Both the position numbers and the translations under genes were made by a program. 64,000 bases of DNA, from the NCBI GenBank assembly GCA_021234535.1, contig CM037836.1, positions 27,642,769-27,706,768 of the forward strand. Reading direction: 5' to 3'. The first letter of the stretch is position 1; the number at the start of each line of letters is the position of its first letter. The notes beneath the pieces were generated by a model. The model ran no database searches. It was not told the origin of the DNA and saw only the letters and a list, made by a program, of their open reading frames with translations. This document shows, piece after piece, positions 49,428-62,400 of this stretch. Source of the stretch: Stichopus chloronotus (Eukaryota; Echinodermata; Holothuroidea; Aspidochirotida; Stichopodidae).

Positions 49428-50080
49428 TGAATAGATGGATGAATGGTTGGATGGACAAATGAATCAATTGATCGATGTAGGGGGCATGAATCAATGCATG
49501 GACATGGGGGAATGAATCAATGGATGTATGGGAGAATGGATGGATGGATGGATGGATGGATGGATGGATGGATGGATGGATGGATGGATGGATGGATGGA
49601 TGGATGGATGGATGGATGGATGGGAAAATGAATCAATGGATGGATATATGGGGGAAGGATATATGGGGGAATGAATCAATGGATGGATATATGAGGACTG
49701 GATGGATGGATGGATGGATGGATGGATGGATGGATGGATGGATGGATGGATGGATGGATGGATGGATGGATGGATGGATGGATGGATGGATATATGAGGA
49801 CTGGATGGATGGATAGATGGATGGATGGATGGATGGATGGATGGATGGATCAATCAATGGATCAATCGATCGATGGAAGAATGAATCGATGGATGGATGG
49901 GAGAATGGATGGATGGATTAATGGATGCATGGATGTGGAAATGGATGGGTAAATGTATGGATGAATGAATTGCTAGATGGATGGATGGATGGATGGATGG
50001 ATGGATGGATGGATTAGTGGATGTATGGGGGACTGAATCAATGGATTGATGTATGAGGGAAGAGATGGATGGATGGATAA
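49428..50080. repeat. (ATGG)n compound microsatellite, about 650 bp
   Basis: Long pure runs of GATG lie at about 49527-49622, 49701-49789 and 49979-50015. They are joined by imperfect linkers such as GAATCAATGGATGGATATATG. It produces long Met-Asp-Gly-Trp frames on one strand and Ile-His-Pro-Ser frames on the other. Neither is a gene. Confidence 0.97.
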
Positions 50081-50806
50081 ATACATACTGTAAAGAAGGA
50101 TGTGAATTCAATAAATTGGGAAAAAAAATCCATTCGCTATTTCTTCACAGTTATTGCACTCAAGTACATCACTACTTGCTCTCCTTGGTCTCTCTTAATA
50201 GTACTGAACAATTTTAACAAAATATGGTTTGCCCTGCAAGCTCCAGAGAATTCCTTTTAACACAGGTGATCAATCATGAACTCCCTGCATGATGTGAAGT
50301 GATGGGAATAGAATAATAAATTATTCGTTGTCTGTGTTCATGAATTATTCATAGTTCTTTGACAGTGGATCTCACCTTTTGAACTTGTTGGATCCATGTT
50401 TCCATGTTCTGACCTTTTTGACATTTCTGGATTTTGTCTTGTTCTTTCTCTATTTTCCCCAATTTTTATCACCCTTTTTTTTTAATTTCTTGTAGGTATT
50501 GGTGACTCTATTGTGTTGTTTGGGTGGTATGGTCTTGTTTTTACATGTAGAGTGTTTACATACATACAGTTACACAAAATATAGATTATATATACATACA
50601 CGCATGGATTATACCTTAGGTTGATATAGTTTGCTCGTAAAATGTGCATTAGGGCAACAGTGTTTCTTTAGGTCAACATTTTGCTGTTGACCTAATGTTT
50701 TGAGTTCCATTTCTAATAATATTTTTATTGTTACAAACTCATCTTATTCTACACCTTTTAAGACATAAAGCTTGGTCTGATTAGGTTTAGGTTATTTCCT
50801 GGGTTA

Positions 50807-50809
<3 letters not shown>

Positions 50810-50867
<58 letters not shown>
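50810..50867. repeat. (CAT)n microsatellite
   Basis: About 19 uninterrupted CAT units. Confidence 0.97.
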
Positions 50868-52429
50868 TTCATTTTTGCCCTCTTTGTCAGGGAATGCATG
50901 CTACCAGGTGTTATCATATATGTTACATGTTTCCTGTTGTTTTGATTTCTTTGTTCTGTGATCTGTTGTTAACTTTTCATCTTAGAAGATGTAAAATGTT
51001 AATGTTTCATCGATGTGTAAAATGTTAATGTTTCATCGATGTTTGATCTTTCATTAGTTAAAAGGAGTTCAATAAGTCTGTTGAGTGAACAAAGTTAAAG
51101 ACCAAATAAGCCTACAACATTCAAATTAAAACATAGATAACTGCAACATAAAATATTTGCTAAAGGATGACCCATAGATTGCAGGAGAGTTATTTTTTGT
51201 CCTGAATATTGGTCATTCACTCAATATTATACATTTAAGATTAAGCAATCATTCTTTTAAAATATTTTATCATTTGTAATTAGGTTTATTTTCCACCTTG
51301 TTTCAATTCAGTGTGACAGCCATTAGGAATGCATACTTTATTGTTCCTGAAGCATGCACATATATTTACTGATTAACAATGCAGAAGTGCAAAACTTCTA
51401 CAACTTTATATTCTGCTTCCAATATTGCTTTTAAAAGATGGATTATGCTATTAGAGTGAAATGTTTTCCATTTTGCAGTCTATTATTTAAAACTGCATCT
51501 CAGGAGGCTTTTTTTCTTCTTCTTTTTTTTTGCACTTTGTGACGGATTGCTTTCATCACCAATCTTTGTTGGTGCTAAGTTCCATCAGATGTATCTATTT
51601 ATAAATTTTTTGCTTTAATTTTTCCTACATCTCATTTTCTTCTCCTTTTATTTTTGTTGGAAGAAACACTACTGACTCCAGATTAAATTGTGAATTGATT
51701 CTAGATTAGCTCAGTGAATGGACTGTTTGTGCTCAGTGTAATCAAATGTCCTGTTTTTAATTTGTTTTTGCTTTTTCCTGGTGTATTTTAAAATCTGTTT
51801 CCTTCTGTTGTTTAATTTCTGTATACTTAATATTATTTACACTATTATACGCCCTGTATACGTGTGATATTGTAGTATCAAAATACCAGTGAATTTTGCT
51901 CTGCAATACACTAAATTTACATGCTCATCGTTTCTGTTCTACACATGCGCATATATGCTTCTTGTTTCTCAAAGCTTTATCCCTTTTGAATATGGTAATT
52001 AGTCCCCCGAACTCACAGAAAATTATTTCTGTTTTCAACGTAGCATTTCTTTTCCTTCTTCTATGAAAATAAAAGTTGTAGTGGATCATGAGCATGAAAT
52101 CTCAGATAGTGGATACTCTGAACTATTGCTAAGTACCACCTTCTAAAACAGCAGGGGCTTTATTCTTCTTGATATCTTTGTTTACGATACAAGAAAGAAA
52201 AAACAATATTCAACAGCTGCATTTTTAAACTTCCATTCTCTTCAGCACAAATCAACCCCTTCCCCACTTTATTTTTAAATCGTCATTGGATTTATTTTAA
52301 ACTATTTATACGATCGCTCAAGTTAGTGTAGGCCTTTGTTGTGTTCCGCAATATGTATGTGATCGTGCTTACAATGTACACACTATACACTGCACGGAAA
52401 CTAGCCAGTGACACACACTGTCTCGTGTT

Positions 52430-54355
52430 ACGACCCTTTTTATTAACAACTGACCAAACTGCAACAAACATGGTCCAAAGTGTAAAACTGTGACAGTTGG
52501 TCCAAAATGCGACAATCAGCTACCCAAAATGTGACAACGTGAGGATTCACATCAGATGTCACTGAAAAAATCCAAGATGGCCGACGTATTTTTTTTCTTC
52601 ACAAATGCTATAATAAACCAAATAATGTCGGATCGGACTGGGAGTTGGACCATTTAGTCTCTCATGACACACTTTGCACCTGATATATATATTTTGGAAT
52701 GTCTTCTTTGTGGTAATGAAAAATTAAAAAATGATCGCCATAACGTCAGGTCGGACTAAAACTTGCTCATTTGGATTCAGCGTGGTTTAAAACACCTAGG
52801 GAGTTTATTCCCGCCCAAGTGGCCGACAAAATAACTTTTATCTGCCGTGACTGGGCCAAACAAGGCCGGATCCGTCAGGGAGTTACCCACTTAAAATTCT
52901 CGGGCCTTGTTTTACTCGGACCACCCATTTTGGGGTCAAAAAATCCAACGCAGCCGACAAAATGACGAATCCGAAAACTTTGGGTGGAAACCGGGTGAAT
53001 TGGATCCGTCAAACTCTAATCTGAGATCACCGTGATACGATTCGCAATTATTAGATGTGGCATGTCCCGATCCATAGGTTTCGTATGTGAAATGACAAGT
53101 GCTCAAGAATGCTGTTTTTAGGTTTGAGGTTCAGAGAGGCTTAAAATTGTTTTTTTGTTGTTTTTTTTAGATGAAAAAAAAACAGTAAACAAACTAACAG
53201 TAAGACATATATGATGCATTTCGGCACACTGGATCGACTGAATCATGTCTTAAGTCATAGCATGTCGCATTATTGAGATACGGCTAACCGAAAATGGTAA
53301 AGTTTCGATATCCACTGACGTTATGGCGGTCCTTCTTTTTTTTTTCGTAACCACACAGATGACATCCAAAGAAGGTCCTACTGGTGATTGCCCGTGATTA
53401 CCCGTTCGACAATGAATGCCCTTTGCGTTCAAATGAATGCCCCGTTGTACATGATTGCCCAGTTCTGTGTTGAATACCCGTCGTTGACACACGAGGATTT
53501 CGATCGGATGATTTTCCACGGAGTATAGTTACATGTTGAAACATTTGTAAACAGAATCATTTTGGAATTTTTCTAGGAGTCCTAGGATATAATGTACTTT
53601 GAGTCCATTCTGGACAGAAAATATGTTTTATCTAACGTTAGTCAATGTTTACCCCTATACTTTGTACGTGATTCTTATAAGTTTTAGTCCAGAAATATCA
53701 TCCAAGACGTAGCATTTCAACATCGAAAAGGCCGCGAAACAAATTTTACCCTTTACTCAATGCCTACACGGGCTGTTCTGAGTATTCAGCTACGGCCACA
53801 TATTTCGTAAATACTGAAGGAAAAAGAAAGTACCACATTTCATTTCTGTAAGTTGTAGCCTTCAAAAACAGTAAGCCCAGAATAAGGTGACCAGTTGTAG
53901 ACTAGTTAGTTGTGTTTGGATCGCAAACACTGAAAAAAAATCAAATTTGCAAAATAGAATTCACAGAATTCTACTCGTCGATTCTACATTCTTGGGTGAC
54001 ACACAAATAACTTGATAGCAGGATTCAACACAGCACGGGCAATCATTGTTGCATAAATTGTTGCCTAACGGGCAATCACGGGCATTCATTATAATAGGGC
54101 CGCTTAAGATTATATATTTCAGGAGTCGAATATGTGATGAAAACTCCGATCGCACAACTCACAGCCCGATCCGACAAGTTATGGCACTGTAAAAATATGG
54201 CGGCCATCCTGGACTTTTTCAATATATCCGTGTAATAGGAATCTTCACGTTGTTACATTTTGGGCAGAAAATTGTTGCATTTTGGACCAACTTTCGTAAT
54301 TGTTGTGTTTTGGGCAGAACGTTGTAGCATTTTAGACCGACTCTAATATTATCAT
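52430..54355. mobile_element. Nested foldback element, about 1.9 kb
   Basis: The outer arms (about 52440-52660 and 54140-54350) are inverted copies. They share GTTGGTCCAAAATGCRACAA, CCCAAAATGTRACAACGTGA, GATGGCCG and GTCGGATCGG. Inside are two more inverted pairs: GCCATAACGTCAG at 52737 against 53320, and GGGCAATCACGGGC-type words at 53380-53480 against 54030-54100. The arms themselves contain short repeats of the CCAAAATGYRACAA word. No transposase frame is recognised, so it is probably a non-autonomous foldback transposon. Confidence 0.83.
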
Positions 54356-54954
54356 TTCATAAATAACATTGTTTGGCTATGAATGGTCATTTATTGACCA
54401 TCACAACTTTCTTAGAAACGCAGGACATTTGAAAATCTTTTGCTTGTGAATGTGTACTCCCATACACTGTAGTCGGAAAAAGAAAGCAGGGTGGGTTGTG
54501 ACAAATGTTCTCATCAAATGTCGGTATTTTTCAGAACATTCGTTCAAAGTTCGTGGAATTTTGTGTAAAAGAACAAGAAAAAGAAAACAGGTACCTCTAA
54601 ATAGATAATGTATGAATGAGAGGGTGATTATTGGTCTCTGAAAAGTAGAGCATGTTGCCGATGGGCCAGCTCATACATACGCCAGCGTATTAGAACCATT
54701 GAATGTGCATACACAAGTATTCAGGAACTTGTATTTTCATGGAATTTTATTCAGAGCTATTGAATATAAAGGGAGGGGGGACTTTCCCTTTAAAATACCT
54801 GTATGACACTATAAGGTGACCTTATTGGTCGGCTCTATTCACAGGGTTACCTTTTCATGCTTTCGTTGAAATCGTGACCTTTGTTATCATGCATGTGTAT
54901 GTATGTTCGTATGTTGGTGTGTATGTATGGGTGTGTGTGTCTGTGATGCCTACC

Positions 54955-55895
54955 TAGTGAAAAAGATACCTCAAGAAGAGAAGGCTTGTACAGATCTTTT
55001 ATTTTGTATGTTGTTGGACCTTGTTACGTTCAAGAAGCCTATTGTTTTTATGGAGGTCATTTGAGGTCAAGAGGGGTCAATTAGTGAACACTGGAAACAT
55101 ATTATCTTAAAAAGGGAAACTTGTACACATATGGTATGTGGGTGTACCTTATTTAGCATAATAAGCCTATTGTATTCAGTGGAGGTCAAATTTCATTTGG
55201 GGTCAACAGGGGTCAAATAGTGAAAACCGTGTAAACATGACATCTCTAGGAGAAAAACTTGTACAGAGCTCATGTTTAGTATGTGTGTTTTGTGAGTTCA
55301 AGAAAGTTTTTTTCATTAAGGTCCTAGGTCATTTGGAGTCAACAGAGTCCAATAGAAAAAACCTTGTAAAGACATATCTCAAGAAGGGAAACTTGTACAT
55401 ATGTCATATTTAGTAACTTGGTGTACCTTATTGAATACAAAAAGTCAATTGTGTGGTGGGGATCAAACGTCATTCGGTGTCAACAGGGGCCAAAATGGTG
55501 AAAAACTCATAATACAAATACAAATAGTGAAAAACATGATATCTCTTGAAGTTTAACTTGTACAGATCTCATTATCAGTGTGGGTGTACCTCGTTGAGTG
55601 CAAAACGTTTTTTTTTTTTTTTGGAAGGTTTTTTTTTGTTGGTGAAGGTCAAACGTCATTTGGGTTAACAGGGATCAAATAGTGAAAAACTTGTAAACCG
55701 ATATCTCAAAAAGGGAAGCTCGTACAGATATGATATTTGCTATGTAACGGTACCCTAATGAGTACCAATAACCCATTGTGATGCAGGTCAAACGTCAGTT
55801 AAAATTAACAGAGGTAAGTAGAGAAAACCTTGTGAACACAATATTTCAAGAACGGAAGCTTGCATAGATTTGATATTTGGTATGTAGGAAAGCTC
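54955..55895 (+). repeat. 145-bp tandem repeat family, array 3 (about 7 units)
   Basis: More diverged units with the GATATCTCAAGAAGGGAA-type box, TGTACAGATCTCAT, a GTGTACCTTATT-type stretch and GGGGTCAACAGGGGTCAAAT. It follows a GT/ATGT-rich leader at 54890-54940. A T-run near 55607-55640 interrupts one unit. Confidence 0.88.
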
Positions 55896-56374
55896 TTGAA
55901 TATCTCTGTGATATGCAGTTGTTCATGTTGAGATGGATACCTACAGTATCAGTCATCATTTTAGGTCAATATATGTCATTGAGCATTTCAATTTGTGACA
56001 TGATAAATTACTGAAATATCACAAAAACCAAGCATAGTACACTTACTCGCCTCATGCAATATGTCAGATTCACGAAGAAAATCCTCATAATGAGATAATC
56101 GAAACCGCAATGCATTTGTGCCTTTTGTTTTTCCTTTTTGGGGGGGGAGGCCAAAAGAAAATCCCTCCTAGATTTTTACGTTGTTATTTATATCACAGCT
56201 TAAGTATGAGATGTCAAGAGATAGATTTCCAGCACAAACGCAAGTGCAGATATTAAAAAAATATGAGTAATAATTCTTACGTTCGTATCCGGACATAAAA
56301 GCCCTCTGGCAAACTCTGACGGTATCCGTATACGCATCGTATATGACGACATGGAGCCGTGCGGCTTTTGTGTG

Positions 56375-56375
<1 letters not shown>

Positions 56376-56414
<39 letters not shown>
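56376..56414. repeat. (CTGT)n microsatellite
   Basis: Nine to ten GTCT units in a row. Confidence 0.95.
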
Positions 56415-56418
<4 letters not shown>

Positions 56419-56564
56419 GTGTAGTTTCGGTAATTACTGTATTTACATCATCAATTCTTGTTTTGTTCGAACAGACTCCTAATATTGTTTATGTGTAGAC
56501 AAAGTCGTCTCATTGGTTTATTCCTTATAACCGTATCATGCAAGAGGTGTGAGGGCAAGCTTAG

Positions 56565-56703
56565 TGGCCTGAACTGTTGCTGTGGCCGAGTGGAAAAGGG
56601 TGGTGCTATATCTTATTTATCTATGTATTTTTTTTTTTTTTTGAAGCCTTGATGAAGCTTCGCAGTTAGGAGGTTCGGGGCTTAGTCCCCGGCCGGGTCA
56701 CAG
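56565..56703 (+). mobile_element. tRNA-derived SINE fragment
   Basis: GCTGTGGCCGAGTGGAAAAG looks like the A-box side of a serine- or leucine-type tRNA. Downstream, AGGAGGTTCGGGGCTTAGTC with CCCCGGCCGGGTCACAG looks like a T-arm and SINE head. A T-run (about 15 bases, near 56627-56642) sits between them, and no intact cloverleaf is possible. Call based on the two boxes only. Confidence 0.45.
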
Positions 56704-57778
56704 TAAGATGTTTTTTGTTTTTTTTTGTCCAAGGGTAATCAAAGGTTTCCATCTGAAATCTCCATTTAAAAAAGATATTAAATTTGATCCAAACTTACTG
56801 ATAGTCAGTCGACGTAAAGCGGTAGTATGTAAGCCACAGCCTTCCTCTAGACTTGTGTGGTCGCTTAGCTTAGCTGCCCTTCGAGACCTGAATTATAGGT
56901 TTGGGGTTGTGACTTATAGGTTTTATTATTATAATTAGTAACCTCAGGAAGCCGTAGAAAAGTCTAATTTTCGTCTTTTGTTCCACCTTTTTTATGTTTC
57001 ATTTATGAAGTCTTGCGTTCAATACATATTATGTTTGAATTGAACTTTTCACTGTTGTCACCGTGGACACATGCCCAGAATGTGCTATTCACGGCACAGT
57101 TACACTATTCGTAAAACCCGGATCTACTCAATACTGTTAGAATAAAAAACAAATTGTCGGTCTTCCGGAAACGTAGAATGTCACGCCAACTGACGTTACA
57201 TTCTTGTGGGTAATATGTTGGGAGTCCAAGGAAGAGAACGTAAACTAAGTTAGAACAATAACCAAAATGGCACTTGATAGACGGAGGGGGGGGGGTTCAT
57301 ATACATGTTACATCATTTCCAGTTAGTTGCAATACTTTTAGTAAACCAGTCAAATGAAAGGGGCAGCCAAGTAGATGCACAGTGTACAAAAGTAAGTCGT
57401 AAACCAAAAGTAATACCCTAATTTCTATCATGCATTTAGGTCGCTTGTTCCTCGTAAAGAAACTACCGATAGTTTAACAACGAAAACCTTGCAGGAACTA
57501 GAAGTCATGACTTTTTCGTACAATTGTGTTCTCTTATTATTGGTTGCGGTCACATCTTTTCTCCTTTTGTTTTTCAAATGTATATTGTTCCAACCTTTGA
57601 TTTTTATTTTGTTGGTTGTTGGAAGAATTTAGAAATATTTTCGTTTTACTTTTTTTTTTGTCTTGAAGTTCCCTTTGTCTGTTTGGTCGATCGTTTGTCA
57701 TTCTTTCTTTAATACATAAATAATATGTAGTTAACTCTAGTGGCCTGTGCTTGAAAAATTCTTAAAATTCCTACCATG

Positions 57779-57800
57779 TATATATATATATATATATATA
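57779..57800. repeat. (TA)n microsatellite
   Basis: Eleven TA units. Confidence 0.95.
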
Positions 57801-58519
57801 CCTATTGACGCATATTGTAGTATATTCTCTTCTCTTTTGTTCCATTAATTCTTTCACGCTGAGCCTGGAGGTGTAGTCGCATTTTACCTATTGTGTCCGT
57901 TCATGAAAGATGTATATTGTATTCCTCAATTTTTGCAAGTCTTTGAAAAATGTTTACCATGAAGGTTCTCCAAATATTCAGTGCACGTTTGTTACCGTGC
58001 ACAAGCTTCACGATTTCCTTTCAAAGAGCGCTATAGTGTGCGAAAAGGAAGTGATTCTAGCCCTCTGCTTGAAACTTGATTTGCTTCAGTTGTTCGGTTG
58101 GAATTTACCCTCATACCCAAATCCACTATAATCGTCTTTTTAACTTCAACTCGTTAGTTTTATGCCAGTTTTTATTTCGATATATGGATGAATCAATACA
58201 ATTTTTTCATTCTACTTTTTCAAAAAGTATATGTTCTATGCTTGTTCGTGAATTTTGTGGGTCATTCTTTTTACTCCTGATAATTGAAGCTAGTTAGGCC
58301 TGCCTGACCAGTCAGCGAGTTTAAAATTGATTAACAGATTTTCCAGTAGTGTTACAGAATGGAACCAGTATAATTTTATTCAGACTAATGTAAAATGGGT
58401 AACTGAGTGATGAATATGCATTTAAATGAAACGTCGTGTGGAAGGAGTATTACCATTGCACTTTTTATCCACATTACATTAACATGCCATAATTTATGTT
58501 GGGCTATAACCCAGTGTTT

Positions 58520-58556
<37 letters not shown>

Positions 58557-58580
58557 ATGTATGTATGTATGTGTGTGTGT
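58520..58580. repeat. (GT)n(ATGT)n compound microsatellite
   Basis: A GT run followed by about eight ATGT units and a second GT run. It lies about 270 bases before array 4 of the 145-bp family. Confidence 0.95.
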
Positions 58581-58851
58581 ATCGGCGATAATCCTGAAGA
58601 TTTACATTCATGATGGTGCATGTGTGTATGTGCCTTTGTTTTGTAATGCTTTCCGAGGACATGAACAAAAGAATTTCAGGTCCTCAGAGACAGTGTTAAT
58701 AGATTTATAAAGTCCTCGGAAAAACTACAGTAGGGCGTGCATCATTAAGGTTAGCGTTCAGGAAGCAACAACAAAGCAAAAGTCAATTAAGTCCTCACTC
58801 CATGTGTAACTGTCGACTTGTGTGTGTAAGGGTGAGTATATGTTTGTGTAT

Positions 58852-59410
58852 GCTCGTAAACACGATATTTCAAGAAGGGAAGCTTGGACAGATTTCATAT
58901 TTGATATGTAGGTGTACCATATTAATTACATGAAACCCTCTGTTTTGTAGTGAAGTGAAAAGTCTCGGGGATCTACAGGGGTCAAATTGTAAAAACCTTG
59001 TAAACACAATATCTCAGGAAGGAAAATTGGACAGACCTCATATTTGATTTGCATGTGTCCCCGACTGAGTACAAGGAGCGTATCGTTTTTGGTGAAGGTC
59101 AAAGGTCACTTGGGATCACTTGGGATCAGGGGGTCGAATTGGTGAAGCATTGTAAACATAATATCTCAAGAAGGGAAGTATAGGCAGATCTAGTATCTCT
59201 TATGTAGCTGTGCCTTATTTAGCAAAAGTAGCTTACTGCTTTCTGTGGAGACCAAAGGTCATTTAGGGCCAACTTGAGTTAAACTGTGAAAACCTTGTCA
59301 ACATGATATCTCAAGAAGAGATGTTTGGACAGATAACATATTTGATTTGCAGATGCACCTTATCGATGGCAAGAAGGCCTATCGATTTTGGTAGAGATTA
59401 AAGATCATTT
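58852..59410 (+). repeat. 145-bp tandem repeat family, array 4 (about 4 units)
   Basis: Units start with TAAACACGATATTTCAAG-type boxes and carry GGACAGATYTCATATTTGAT, and AGGTCAAAGGTCACTTGGG at 59096. It follows a TGTGTGTAAGGGTGAGTAT-type leader. Same strand as the other three arrays. Confidence 0.9.
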
Positions 59411-62400
59411 GGGGTTAACGTATCCTCATCTTATGCTATGTTTCAGATTCAAAATACTCTTCGATTCATCGATGACTTTGTGCATTATCGATATATCTCA
59501 TTTTATTTTATTTCGTTATATTGAAGTGTTTCGTTTAGTCTTGAAACTTGTTACATCAGCACTGAATAGAATATGAGAACGACGTTCAACAATGTTATGA
59601 TAATTGTTCATACCGGCTGCTTCAATGCATTCAAGTGACAGCGTCACGAAAACCTGCCAATGAGCATCTCAAAGTTAAATTGCTGATTTGCTTTCTTCTC
59701 TTTCATAATTCTCCCCCTCTTTGTTCTTTCCTTTTCTCGGTGTATTTCTTTGTCTTAAAGAACTTTTTGTTCATGGTAAAGTGCATTCAGAAAGAGACAG
59801 GACAAACGGTAATGTTGATTGTGATCGACAGAAGATGAATTTCTTTGGATAGAATCTCAGTTCAGAAGCCAATCGATGTATATTCCTACTCGTTCAAAAG
59901 TACAATTGACAAAAGACAAACTCCCTTTACAAACATATAGGAATATGTTTTATATTATCAATTGCAATGTTGCACTCACCTAAGGCTCTAACAATGGGTC
60001 TTTTCATGGCATATGTGGACATATCATGCATTGTGTTAATAGCTTAATCGTGAACTCAACATACTGTGCTTTCGGTTTAACCGCAGCGGTCAGAACAACG
60101 TTGGAACAACACCCTGCAAATTGCCGCCTTTAGTAGATCGCACATGCGCATACAAGTTAGCGCCAGATGTCTTTCAGTATGGAGTGGCTATATCATAAAC
60201 TTGCTGGTGGTTTGTACAGTGTGACAAATGTGAATTCATTGCGTCGGTTTTGTATCTTACACATGCAGTTTCTACCATATACCGTACGCTATATGTAGGG
60301 TATTCTGTCCGTGCAAAAGAAGGGTCATATAATACCTGTAAATTTAGAAATTTTCGTATTTTTTTTTTCTATACCCTACGTAAAACTTAAGCGCTAACTG
60401 TAGTAGCTCGGATATATATATCGCTTTCGCACAGTTTGTTTAGCACTTACACAGACAAGAGATCTGTTTTTCAATGAATAATTATGATGTTAATAGCTAG
60501 CTGAGCATCCCCGTGGCCCCCAAATGTACGGTTGGTCGACCATGCATAAACCGTAGCTTGCCGACTCTTATCCAATATATAACTGTAACGTGTAGCCGCC
60601 GCCGAAAGCAGCTTATAGCATGCTGTAAGCTGGAGTCGTGCAGTTAGCTTGGGATACGCTTCGCCAAGCCAATGCATAATCATTCGTTCTGCCCGCAGTA
60701 ATGACGGTGCACAACTACAGCCGCAACGGCAGCCATGGGCAAATCTTTTTGCCATTTTTTTTTTTTTTTTCGTGTGTGCTCGTGAAAATCCACCGTTATG
60801 TTATTTTCTAAGGTTCGATTGAAGTTAAGGATAGTAACGTTCAATATACAAGATAAAGATTTTGATTTTCTTTCATCAGCGCTCAGCGTGTGTTCAAATA
60901 CACCAGGCCTAATCCGTCATCGTGGCACGGTTAGTTTCACAGGTTGCATTAATTTGGGCATGTAATTAACCGTGTCACTGTAGTTACTGTAATGTGTAGC
61001 ACTTGAAACCCTCAGACGTTATGTGGTTCTATGACACACTGTAATGAAACAAATGGTTGTCACCCCTACTCCCACACGCCCTCACACGGCACATACGTAT
61101 CCTATCCTTTCACCGAGGACTGACTGCATTTCCATAGTACTTTTGTGATGTTCAGTTGTTGCAGTTTGGATTTCATTCTGTGCTAAAGGTGTTGGTGAAG
61201 GGCCTATTCGGCGTGACTGCACTAACTGAACGTCGCTTTTAACGGAGAATAGCAGAATATTACTTATTATTGCAGATTAATTGAACCTTTTTGCAGTATT
61301 GTATATTGTGGTCTTATCCTCCGTAACTCCATGGTGTTGATCAGCAAGATACAGAGAGTAGCGGTGAACCCTTAAAGGCATAGGCGCCCGAAAGTGGCAT
61401 AAATAAACATATTAACTGTAAGTTTGTTTGAGCCTGTTATAACAGTAATTCAGTAGTTGGGGGCGCCATGAATTAATTTTGTGTAATTTCGTACGTGGGT
61501 GGCTGCGGGCTCAATCACGCCTTCTTACCTGAGCCATTAGCATAACTGATCATCAGCTTTCATATTTTATTTATTTTAATTTCTTAGGATCATCCCCCGC
61601 CCCCATCCGTCATGGGGTAAATAACACAGCTTTCGGGGCCGTTTGTATGTCCACCTTGGAGCTAATGTGTATGTCTCAGTGTTATTACAGATTGACATTG
61701 CTAGCAGGTTGTCAGCTTGATTTTTTAGGCATTAACGGAGTGAGCTTTTGTGTGTGTGTGTCAGAGTCTGCAAAACACGCATAACATAAACCCAAACTGG
61801 GAATGTGACAATATACAACTTCTTACCTCTGCCAAGATAAACGCCTATTAGACCTTAAGTTTGTCAGTAATAAGAAATGAATCCATAGAAATATACATTT
61901 TCATGAATAAAACGAATACCGTATATTTAACTCGAGTATGCACACATCGTAGGTCTATGTGTCTTTCAAAGGGGTAACACAAACTTCAGCAGATGCGATG
62001 ACATTTCAGTCTTAGAATTGTACAGAAACGAGGAAATATCTTACGTCAACGCCACACGCGAGAGACTTAACCCACAAGACCCAGGTTCCTGGGCGATGAC
62101 CTATTTCGTTCAGAGGATATTTCACCCCAGGTACATCTACAGCCTATGAGTCATGTAGTTACCCTAATTCTATGGATAATACTACAAAACCGTGTTTAGA
62201 AGAGATTTAAAAAAAAAAAAAAACAGACAATTCGGAATGTACGATAGTAATTTTTGAATTTTGTGCAAAACAAAAGAATACATTAACCCTTCATGCGATG
62301 TATAGTGATTTCCACACTAATGGTTAGACATCAGGTGTTGTTAGTACTCTGACCGATCCCCTGCATGTTTCCGTCAACCTTTTTCGACAATTTGTTCGTT

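Noticed and set aside
49491..50111. Long Met-Asp-Gly-Trp and Ile-His-Pro-Ser repeat frames
   Set aside because: They are translations of the ATGG microsatellite with no start context, splice sites or non-repeat sequence.
31237..59410. CRISPR-like reading of the repeat arrays
   Set aside because: Units are about 145 bases with no short identical repeats and unique spacers, and the genome is eukaryotic.
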